Of a stretch of 64,000 bases of DNA, positions 11,402-22,035 are shown in pieces. The notes beneath the pieces were generated by a model. It worked only from the letters and a program-made list of their open reading frames with translations, searched no databases and had not been told where the DNA came from. Every line of letters begins with the position of its first letter. Position 1 is the stretch's first letter. A program made the position numbers and the translations under genes. The stretch is from Limonium bicolor (taxonomy: Eukaryota; Streptophyta; Magnoliopsida; Caryophyllales; Plumbaginaceae), in contig CM041783.1 in the NCBI GenBank assembly GCA_023374045.1, positions 123,877,503 through 123,941,502 on the forward strand. Reading direction: 5' to 3'.

Positions 11402-12492
11402 TGTAACACCCCTCTCCATAATCACGATATAATCCCTCACGTAGCAATAAATAAAACGTCTCGCAGCAGAAAAACAAATAACAATTACAAAACTCACACG
11501 GGTGTCACCGGCCATTACTCGCCCATGCGAGCAACGTAGCCAAACCACATCCAACTTCCAAAGTAAACAAACTGCTAACCGCAGTGATAACGAGAAACTC
11601 CTATACATCAAACTAAGTCCATAACCATAAACATTGACAAGTGAGCGTCTACCCAATCCTGAAAAATACATAACCTTACCATAAGACCATACACCATCTT
11701 CATTACCATACAACATCTCCAACTACCATGTTCCTGCTCTTCAGCTCCGACAATGATCAACAACCTGAAATGGTGTAGTATCAGCGATAGACGCTGAGTA
11801 TGCCGGGCCTGGACCCTAATGGTCACTTGTCATTTTAACCATCTTATTATTAGATTGGTTTCATGCTTTTCCTTTTTACAGTTATAATCAAAACTGAAGC
11901 ATAAATGTATAATATACATAATCAACCATCCAAATATTCTTAAACATTAATCATCCATCCAAACCAAACATTCATAGAATATTTCAAACAATATTTGTAT
12001 ATCGAACGTACCGAGCAATAACAGCAATATTTTGTACAATGTACAATCGCCGTAGTGTTCACCATCCACTGTCAATTTATTTTAGTTTGGCTTTCAAGCC
12101 CCATCCATATGTACAATGTACATTCGCCGTAGCGTACAGTTCCCATAGTTAATTTACCTTAGCCTTGTAGGCTCCATCCAACCATGTTTAATTAATGTCA
12201 GTAGGGCGTCATGTTAGGACAACCCGATAACCTTACCATGGACAGTAGTCCCCCGTACACACAAAGGTGCTCATTTCGCCAGAGGTCCGGAGGCCCCTGA
12301 CTCACTTATGTCTCGTAAGACGTCCATAAAAAGGCCGTAGCCACCTGATCCATGAACCTATTTGGGCTCGTTGGATATAACCTGGAGCGGAATCCAAATA
12401 GGAAACCCCTCAGTGATCACAAATGCGCAACCAAGTAGTTCGTAAACTACCGGGATTCCTCACCTAAATCTCATACCATCACTCTCTCATAA
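11402..12492 (-). mobile_element. Element III: 3' LTR, outer part
   Basis: It starts TGTAACACCCCTCTCC and is nearly identical to 47518-48610, the 5' LTR of the same element. After 12492 it is interrupted by element I and resumes at 26600. With the insertion removed the LTR is about 5.2 kb. The 5 bases before it (11397-11401, GGGAG) should recur beyond III if this is the true target-site duplication. Confidence 0.9.
12488..12492. repeat. Target-site duplication (left) of element I
   Basis: CATAA flanks element I here and at 26595-26599. The undisrupted sister LTR of III has a single CATAA at 48605-48609 in the same context, which proves the insertion point. Confidence 0.95.
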
Positions 12493-15400
12493 TGTAACAC
12501 CCCATCCAACAACAAACACATAATAACAATCTGCAGCGGAAACTCAACTCATCACATTACTTATTCCAATGGTGTTACACGCCGTTAACCACCCACGTGG
12601 CTAACAAGGCTAATACATGTACATTTGTATCGGTCTGATGGACTAGATTCCCGAGCAACTACACCATACAATCCTCATTCCATCTTCAACATTTACTATA
12701 TACATACACTCCCCCATGTTACCGAGTATTAACACACTACTGCGATAACAACCTTCGGTCTTACTACGCCTATCATACTCACGCCATTTAAATGGCTACC
12801 CATGTGTAAACAACTGCCCCGTCCTACTCTCGAACGGTTTCCAGCTCCTTGTACCTGAAATAGAAAAGGAGAGAAAGGGTGGCCCCCAAGGGGCTCAGCA
12901 CCTTTGCTGGTATGGTAATCCCGCAGCCCACATGCTACCGGGCCACGCACAACTAATTGTCGTCTTAGCATGCAGTTGATTATATTTAAATCATGCATAC
13001 AACCATAGTCTACCACATAACATTTCGCCTCACGGGCTCAACCTATAACCAACACATCCACCCTTAACCAACCATCCAATGATACCTTTAACCCTAGAGT
13101 GGCTCTCCTCTAAAACGGAACTACTTCCTTAACAAACGACATGTACCCATTAATCGGGTTATCCTTAAACACCTCTTATCACAACTGGGATTCATTCCAT
13201 GACCCACACATTCCATATCCTAACAACATAACCATTCCACACCTAACAAAGCATAACAACCTTTCTTGCTTATGTACATATGACAACGTTGCATTCATTT
13301 AAAAACATCCAATATATATATATAAAGCATTACCAAAGCATAGCAAGGAATTTGCATAGCATTATAAACATTACATACACCATAAAATCGGTTCTCACAA
13401 GGAACCCTCCACCATAGTTAGTATACCAGGTGAGCCTAGGGATTTTTGCCAATCCCATGTTAAGCTCGTTACCATCCTCGTTACCGTCCGGTTACATAGA
13501 ACGGTTACTTATACCCAAGGTGTGTCGGATATAGTAATCCCAAGCACACCGAAATAACATAACCATTAGTATGCCCCCGTGGCCCGACGTGAGTCAGTAA
13601 TATAGCTTTGGTTAGCTAAAAGGGAAGGTTGGAAACCCAATGGGAAAACAACCATAACATACACAGAGGGTCGAACCTATAATGGCACGACCCCCATCCT
13701 CACACGCGTGGCCGGAACAGACCGGACTCCTCTCCCCCCCCTTAGTACATACATATGCTCATAAGTTAATATTAGGGCTCTCATTGGAGCCTATCACACC
13801 CACAACCATACGGTATCATAACCGAGTTAATCACCCAAAGGAGGTTCACACACTTGCACATAGCAACAATATACAACCAACTCACGCATAGCCGTGGTTA
13901 GAACGATCCCATGGTATGGGTCGTTAAATCCGATTGCCGATCTCTTGTATGATCCTAGAGTCGGTTAGTTAAGTTTAACACACACATTCGAGGTTAAACG
14001 GTATCGGAATCATATTCGCCACACAAATGAATTACTATAAACTCATTACATGTTTTATCTACAAGGTGGCAAACACTCAGAAAAACACATTGGCATACAA
14101 GCCGGTGTAATCCGGTAGGACAAGGTTTGCAAGAAACCATACCTGTCACCGGAGTCCACTCTACCACGTCCACTTATGTTCCTCGAGCGATTCTCGAACA
14201 CTGTTAACATCACATGTGTTTTTATTAACATCGGGGTTTGCTTGATTATTTAGTGTCCAAAGCTTATAATTTTTCCCCGTTAACTTAGTTACATAACTTC
14301 ACTTTTTAACTTGTTTTACCCTCACATTTTATACAACTTTTCACCCTCCTAATTGCCATTTAAACTCACCTAACATGTCCTTAACAACCTTATGACATCA
14401 TTACCTGTCAATCCCCATCATCTCATATCATTTCATAACCTTAAACCATGTTTTTGGTCCGACCGACCCACCGTCCGACCCACAACTGGGTCGGTCCATT
14501 ACAGAACCCTTTTACTTCCTTACAAACATGCCCGTCCGACCCACGTCCGACTCACTCGACTGGGTCGGTCCATGTGCGAACATTTTCTTCCTTTGAAACT
14601 TGACTGACCGACCCATGTCCGACCCACCCTTTTGGGTCGGACCATTACCGAACACTTTCCTAACATCTAACAGAGGCTCGACCGACCCAAAACTGGGTCG
14701 GACCCCTGGGTCGGTCGCCTTCTAAACTTACCCAAACTTTACCAATTCTTCACCAAACTTCTCCTAAGGCCTCTTAATGTTTCCTAACATCATTTGGTAA
14801 CCTTATATCCACATACAACATCCACTAAACTCATCTTCTAACTCCTTAAACCTTTACTTATTTCCTTGTAAAAATTCCTTAACACTTTCAACATTTGTAC
14901 TAGGTTCCTAAATGGTGTTTCTCACCTATTATAACTACTATCCCAAAACACTTTCTTCTCATCTTAACATCATCTCTTAAGCATTATTTTCTTACTAACT
15001 AAATCTCCTTTTTACATCATACCTAAAACATCACTTGTTCCTTGAATATCAACATTACCTAAACCTTATACAAACTCCTCCAAGACTTAATACATTCTCA
15101 AAACACACATTGAATTCCTAGAGTTTCCAATATAATACCTAAACCCTTGCATCACTCTTAAACACCTTAACACTTGTTTTCTTCTCTAGTAAACATTCAT
15201 TCACCTTTAACCCTTCCTAGTTCACCAAAACTCACTTACAACACTTAGAACTTCTTACACATTTCCCAAATTTGGCCATAGCTTCTCTAGTATATACCCA
15301 CATCCAAACACTTAGGTTTTTACCTTAATTCATTCAAGAACACCTAAAATCCATCAAACACATTTTATACACAAACTTCACACATTAAGCACTACATCAC

Positions 15401-17121
15401 AATATAGTGCATAACTTAAATTGCTTGGCACTTAGGCCCTTAAATGCATGGCTCTTAGGCCCTTAAATGCATAAACCTTAAACACTGAATTTCCTACATA
15501 ATAATGCCTTTGACCTGCAAATACACCCAACAACACATATTCCTTTAATGAACTCCTTGAGAGCATTTTACTAGCTCATTTACCATTTGCTCTTTAGGTA
15601 GTTTTAACAAGCATCATAAGCTTATTTCTCCTAAGGCATTAAACCACATTGAGATAGCTTGTTTACCTCTTTTCCTCACAGATTTCCTTCTTGTTTCCTT
15701 GTAAAACCGGTAAGGCATTTGGTTCCTTGCCAACAACTAAACAATATACCAACATTGAAATGAGTATATAAGCATTATGCTTCATCTCATTATAAACCTT
15801 AGTTACATATATTATCTTAAGGTATTAACATGATTGTTTTACCTTGGAATGGAAAGAGAGCTTGAATATATATCAAGAGAGGACTCCTCCTAGCCCTTGG
15901 AAGATTCAAATGAAGCTAAACAAGCAAGGTAAAGACACCATGGTGAGGTTAATTTTCGGCCATGTACTAAAAAGAGAGGAAATGGAGTTTTCTTTGGTTT
16001 TTCCTTACCTTGAAGCAAAGGTGATCAACAAGGCATAAAAATATTAGCTCAAGCTCCTTCCATGGAAGTTCTCCTTGGCACCGAAATGGTGGTTTTGAAG
16101 TTTTGAAAAGACAAGATTGTAGAGCTTGACTTAACTAAGAGAATGGTGGTCTTGAAATTGAATTTGGACCATGGAGCTAGAAGATACAAGAGATCAAAGA
16201 TGGAGTTTGGTGTGGTACTATTGCAAACCGTAGAAGAGAATGAAGAAGAGAGGTTGGAGGAGGTTGGATACGTGTGAATGAGGAGGGAATGAGAGAATGA
16301 GGTTTGCTTTTGCTTTTAGAAGATATTTGTACTAAAGTGAATAGTAACTTTTGCTTTATCATTTAGTTAACTCATTTGTTTGTGTAGGTGTGGTGAGTCA
16401 CTAAGGAAAACCGGCCCCAAATAGTAGCAAGGGGGTATTTTAGACTTAATTAGTCAATTGTCTCACTTATAACATTATATGTTACAAACTAGTTATAAAA
16501 ATCACTATTCACCAAAAACAAAGCACATAGAAGTGAAATTTTTGATTTCCCATTGATATAGCCACCCAAATGTGATACTATATAGTACACATGTTAATTA
16601 AAGAGTAATGATGGACATTTAGCCATTCAAAACTCATTTACAAGACAATTTTTCAAAAACGTGCTTTAAGACTCCTTAAAGCACATTTTGCGTTTTAACT
16701 TGTTTTCAAGCTTGGTTTTCTTTGGTAATTGATTTAATATGTTCATTAACATATAATTAAGACATAGGTATGACCATTAGGTCTTATACACATTTATCCC
16801 AAGCTTAGAGCACATTTTTGCTCATATTGACTTTAAGGTATTTATTTGTGTTTTATTTGGTTTAACTGTCCACCAAAGCTTCCTAAGGACTTATTTAGCC
16901 TTATTAAATCATAATTGAGTATTATTAAGTCTTGGTAGGCTCTTTGGGTCCTAACCAAGTTCACTCATAGCTTAGAGCATGTTTTTGCTCAAACTGTGTC
17001 TTAGTGCTTTATTGCACTTTACTATGGTTTAAATGGTTCATTCATGTTTCTAAGGCACTTTTTAGCCTTTAAATACCATAGTTAAACATTTACACAACAT
17101 ACCAAGGTTTGGGGTATTTCA
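12493..17121 (-). mobile_element. Element I: 3' LTR (4629 bp)
   Basis: In + view it runs from TGTAACACCCCATCC to GGGGTATTTCA and is followed by the complement of a polypurine tract, which fixes the - orientation and marks it as the 3' LTR. Its partner is 22036-26594. It holds an inverted-repeat array (14456-14718) and the U3 hairpin (16661-16684). No gene was recognised; the many short open frames are incidental. Confidence 0.95.
14456..14718 (-). repeat. Array of GGTCGGAC/GTCCGACC inverted units in LTR of I
   Basis: About four units contain paired GACCGACCCA / TGGGTCGGTC type sequences with spacers containing CCATTACAGAAC or CCATGTGCGAAC. The sister array is at 23996-24258. The stem sequence is related to that of the solo LTR but not to those of II and IV. 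Confidence 0.75.
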
Positions 17122-17158
17122 ATCTACCCCCCTTACAAGAACTTCGTCCTCGAAGTTC
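17122..17158 (-). promoter_or_regulatory. Polypurine tract of element I and its hairpin
   Basis: On the - strand, AAGGGGGGTAGAT abuts the LTR start TGAAATACCCC. Directly 5' is a perfect 8-bp hairpin, GAACTTCG with CGAAGTTC, loop AGGA (17139-17158). Confidence 0.9.
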
Positions 17159-17917
17159 ACATTTCCTCGCATCTTGGATTAGAATACGGGAATTACTTAT
17201 AGCCATAAAACTTCCATTACCAACCATCTTTCACATCCAACCTCGGACTTAATGGTCCGGGCAACATCTCCACCTTATACATAAAATATCATATTCACAT
17301 GGTAACCTCGGACTCAATGGTCCGGGTACCTTCACCACACTTGCACCCATACAATATCCCTCAGACTCTTAGGTCTGGGTGACATAACCACATTTAGACT
17401 CATAGGTCTATGTAACACAACACATTTAGACTCATAGGTCTTGATAGCACACACTTTAGGAGATCAAAGTCAAATAACCCTTATCACCCATACCAAACAA
17501 CATGTCATAGCATGTATATCAAACAGAAATACCTTTTCCATCTCTCCATGGGTTCGAATCCCACGTTGAGTACATATGCATTGTGACCCCGCAGAACCCG
17601 GTCGCGATGGACACTTTCCGGTCCCCGTTCCTTTGGGAGATCAAAACATTCACTTAATTTTTAACATATGTACTTCTCATGTCACCGGTCCGAAGACAAA
17701 GGCTCATACGTCCTCAGCTCGTGAGCAAGTACTACAAAAATATTCTTTACTAGGTTAAGTATAAGAAAATCTTTTATTCAAAATATTAATCGATTGTTTG
17801 AAAACACCAATTGAAAATTCTTTTGAAAACACCACACAACTCCAAGTCCAGTTTATGCTCCTTGTACCTTTCTTAACATGGTTATTTGTAATTACTTATA
17901 GGGAGCTTCAAGGATCA

Positions 17918-17950
17918 TCCAACCCTGATGTGATCAGCACCAGTGTTGAA
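17918..17950 (-). repeat. Conserved 33-nt hairpin with TGATCA loop (element I)
   Basis: Sense strand: a stem starting TTCAACACTG and ending CAGGGTTGGA, with loop CTGATCA. Same loop and position relative to the polypurine tract as in II and IV, with a G-T wobble at stem position 11. Confidence 0.8.
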
Positions 17951-18510
17951 CTATCTTTCCACCCCTAATTTGCGTTCGGCTTCCCTTGATCTCATGATAA
18001 TCAAGTTTCACCTCCCACTTCATTTTCAACCAACAATTAATTCAAGCATATCCCATTTTCTATCTTTGAATCCTTCTAGTCATAATCATAACATCTCCAA
18101 GGGATAGAACTCCGTCTATCAATCATCATCCAAATCCAACTTAATTCAAGTTACCTAGGGAATTTAATTCTCACTAGGTTCTATGTCGGTCTTATAACCC
18201 TTCATAAATCACCACATTGTATATATATATACATATATTTTTTTTTTTCAAAATACAATACATGGTTTACATTTATGCATCGTCGGGGTTTTAGTTCCCC
18301 GGGAGTTTCTTTACTCCCTTCCACTTGTACTAACACACTTCCCACAATGGTATTCGCATCTTCTGTGCGCAATTACCACAATTTAACCACAAATAAATGC
18401 GTATGTTTATATAACACACGCGTCAACCATCATAACAAATCATTTTGTGCTATGCACAACCCAGTTCACGTACACTTGTACGGTAAAACACACTAAGTGG
18501 TGGTTTTGCG

Positions 18511-18548
18511 CTCTACCCCCCCTTAAAAGGGATTACGCCCACGTAATC
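18511..18548 (-). promoter_or_regulatory. Internal (central) polypurine tract with hairpin, element I
   Basis: On the - strand a hairpin GATTACG with CGTAATC, loop TGGG, is followed by CCTTTTAAGG, a seven-G run and TAGAG. The core repeats the 3' polypurine tract about 1.4 kb away. Copies occur in II, III and IV. Confidence 0.75.
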
Positions 18549-19300
18549 AATCACTGAGCATTAGCTTAATATGTTCTGCCGTCGTGAAGTATTTTAACTT
18601 CCACGCGGTCTATTACACAATGGATTCTGATTAGAGGATCTTAACCATATTAGCGGTTTAGTCCCTAAACCAAGAATTTGCATTGGAGTTCTAATTCATA
18701 ACCGGTTTCGGTCCTGGCCTGTGAGGCTCTTAGGAGCTGATAACTAGCCATCCATTCATATTCACAATATATATCCGGTACCTGACGCATGGGCTCACTG
18801 GCCTCTGTTGTGCAACCCTGATAATTATAGAGCTGGTTTGCCCCATTCGTTACTGTTAATGTATTGTACATCTCCAATGTATTACCCTTATCTAGGTAAC
18901 AATGGTTTCTCAACCGGCGCATGGTATCTCTTACCCTGAGCGAATTCGGTGAGTTTCACAATTTCCCATCCACTTCTCCAATAGCTTACCGCGTAAACTA
19001 CTATGTAATTCACAATGATTGACTTACTTTTACCGACTTACTGTCGGTTGAGATTGAGCTACTACCTAATGTGTAGTGCTCTCTCAGTTATTTCCCACAC
19101 CTGGGGTATATCTCATACCGACCTTTGGTATTTAGTGTTACTGTAGTTATTTACTGTTAATCATGTCTCCCCCCTTGGTTTTGTACATGTATTCTTTCAT
19201 TCCTACGGCCTTGCATTACCTATGCATCGGCCATTATAACATTATTCCTCCATAACTACCATGCTTCTGATTCCTAGCTATCCCACTCGATCATTACTGT

Positions 19301-19350
19301 GCAAGAGCAATACCAAAACACTCAGTCATACAGAGTGCAGAGGCGTAAAC
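19301..19350 (-). repeat. 50-nt conserved non-coding block (element I)
   Basis: In + view it contains CAATACCAAAACACTCAG and TGCAGAGGCGTAAAC. Near-identical blocks are at 36533-36584 (II), 44162-44213 (III) and 55517-55567 (IV), although the flanking sequence differs strongly. It includes a short stem CACTC/GAGTG. Confidence 0.8.
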
Positions 19351-21214
19351 CCTTGACAGCAACTCTCTTATGCGATTGCGATAGGAATTTCCACTGAAAT
19401 CCTTATCATTTAACACTTGCCACCGGCTTACTGCTCGGTTCGTTTGCTATCGCTTAATGTTGTACCTCCACTGGGTTTAACTCACAACTCTGCTCACTCC
19501 CATTTTATCATTTAACAATACTCACACAACGGTCGCTTATTGCGCACCGTATCCTTACTCATTATATAGCATCAACTTATACTGTATCCGCTATTATATT
19601 AGCTTCTGCTATTAAGCTAGGTTTATCTGGCCACTTATTTGGCTGATTTTTGAATATATTACTATCTTTCCCTTGAGCGTTGTTCGCTACACATTTAGCT
19701 TCACACACCTAAACTTATTACTCTTCCTGTGTACACAACAGGTACGAGCACTTTTGTTTGTGTTATTTTATTCAAATCACCCTGGGGTAATAACAACGTG
19801 GTCCATCCTCCACATATCTCTTGAACTTGATTCACATAACTACCGCTTCTGCGGTCTCACAATATCGAGAGGTATCCCCACTCTTAATGCAGTGGTTCGC
19901 TTACCACTTTAACCACTTATACAACATAAACTTCTACAATCAATCGAATTTATATAACATATCTTGATTATGGCTTATAAGCCTTATTTGCCTTGAGCTG
20001 GGCTCATTGTAGGCTGTCCACACATATGTACTTCTCTGTACAACATTACATGTTTAGAGGTTGTAGTGGGCTCCATGACAAGGTCGTTGCATTCCGTTTC
20101 CTTTCATGGGACGCCCCTTAGATTTGTCAGTCCGTCTCCTGACAATGTATGTCTAAACTGGGTGTTACTTTCAACCCTTGTGTTTCTGTCATGTATTTCG
20201 TTCAACAATTGTTGATGCGCACACCCTTCGAGGATTTCTCCTGGGTGTCGTTACGTTATGCCTTACATTTGTTTCACACTTTTTGGTACATTCTGTTATT
20301 ATCTTCTTCTGTAAAGATCAACATTTCCAGATAGTGTAGGTACTGATTCTGGGAGTTTCATCCCGTTCGTTGCACATTAATGTGTCCACATTAGGCATCT
20401 GCCTTGCCCTGCTTTTCAGCTATCCTGTTTATCTCTGGGGATCCTTAAGACGTATAAGATGTCTTTATATTACAGTTAGTGCACTTCGCACCTCCTGACT
20501 CTTAAACATTTCCTTGAAAGGAATTCACTAATTCCTTTAGTCTCGTTAACTTAACTGAGTTCTTTGACTTTAAGCATTCCTTATATTCTCTAGTTCCTGT
20601 TTGATTTATACTGCTGACCGTAGACGGAGTCGACTACTTCCCGTGTTTCGGACTCTACTCGTATACATATATGGGGTATCATACTGATACATTACTACTT
20701 ACCCAACTAACCTATAAGTAGGTCTGTCAGGCCCACATGCTCCTATCGGAGTGCGGTCGTCCCACAACACAGTTGGTACACTTGTAGTGTCCGTCACACG
20801 CCTAGGTGAAGTATTCTGTTGTCAACTCCCTTATATTGTCCCGCGGCAATATTCATTCCTTGCTTCTCGAACTTAATCGAGGGAAAGTTTGTCCACTGTT
20901 GTATCTTGTCAATTGCCCCTGGTTTTACTGGATTGGTCTAAAAGAAGGTTGGAACGAAGTGTTGGTTTGAAAGAAAATCTGGTTTTGAAAAGAAAGGGGT
21001 TTGAATAAATCTGGGTTTGAAAGAAAAATTTCCATGGTTTCACAACATCTTCTTACCTTAGCCAAGTCTAGCTTCTTGCTGACTGGTGTGTTTCCAATTA
21101 CAGAGGTTAGGCTAACAGGCCCTTCCACTGTTATGACATTCACATTTAACTTTATTGTACTTTTCCAAGTACTTTGTAGTGGCTATAAGTTTTCCGAATA
21201 GCTCTGTTATAGCA

Positions 21215-21234
21215 GCACTTGCTACGGCAAGTGC
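21215..21234 (-). repeat. Invariant 8-bp stem with variable tetraloop (element I)
   Basis: GCACTTGC pairs with GCAAGTGC; the loop is TACG in + view. The stem is identical in elements II, III and IV, and every loop is different. Confidence 0.85.
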
Positions 21235-22003
21235 GCCATGCTAACTGGCTATCGGTTTGACACATACCGATTGTGGTATTGTTTTGACCCATATTGTCAT
21301 CAGTGGCCTTGTTGGCCCTCACTGATCTTACTGCTTTGATAAATACTCCTCTAGGTGGCTTCTCACTGTTTCCACGTGATATTCATTAACTAGGGTGTTT
21401 CCCATTCTGGGAGACCCCTTTTTCTTAGTATTGTATTCTCTTTGCATCCCGTTCCACGTATTTGGGCACTACGTTGTAGTTCCCTTGTCGGTTGGTATAC
21501 CGTTGGTGTATTATTTATCAACTGTGGTTCCGTAGGCTCTTGTCTCGGATTCCATTAATCCACTTCTTGCCTGCTGCACGATCGGTGCATTGCAAGCTGG
21601 TTGTTCTCGACTGCTCGGCATGTCGACCCAGGTTGCCGGAAATTCTATTCTTTTATACACAAAATCCTTCATTTGTCGCTATGGAATGCGGTTAACATTG
21701 TTTAGATGGAGACCGTCTCCGGGATTCCCAGTTTTCGGGATCTACCGTGTGACAGGTTCTCCGTACCCTAAAGGTATTTAATAACAGCCAGATCGGGTAT
21801 TCCCGAGTAAGAGTGGACTTCCATCTCTCCGGCATTCTTTCCCAAGTTATAAAACAGGGATTGTGGAGGGTGGGATGGATATTGTAGGTTTCCAGTATTC
21901 ACTGGTAGTTCCTTACTAGCGTATCTCTCACGCTATCACTCAACCCTTAACCCAAAGTACTTAAATCCTAACTCGGTATTCCCTAAGCTCGGTAATTCAG
22001 TCA

Positions 22004-22035
22004 TCAGAGCGATACTTCGCTCTGATACCACTTTT
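22004..22035 (-). promoter_or_regulatory. Primer-binding site of element I with overlapping hairpin
   Basis: The complement of TGGTATCAGAGC is at 22019-22030, five bases from the 5' LTR. Hairpin 22004-22025 has stem TCAGAGCGA/TCGCTCTGA and loop AGTA on the sense strand. Confidence 0.9.

Larger units (their letters stand above)
17122..22035 (-). mobile_element. Element I: internal region, non-coding (4.9 kb)
   Basis: It is bounded by the polypurine tract (17122-17136, - strand) and the PBS (22019-22030). No gag or pol similarity was found in any frame; open frames are short and unrelated to those in sister elements. Conserved non-coding landmarks, in RNA order (high to low coordinates), are PBS hairpin 22004-22025, 8-bp stem 21215-21234, 50-nt block 19301-19350, internal polypurine tract with hairpin 18511-18548, TGATCA hairpin 17918-17950, and polypurine-tract hairpin 17139-17158. 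This fits a LARD-type element mobilised in trans. Confidence 0.9.

Noticed and set aside
17540..17575. Box B-like GGGTTCGAATCCCAC as a tRNA gene
   Set aside because: No box A, acceptor stem or anticodon stem upstream, and the sister elements do not keep the T-arm.
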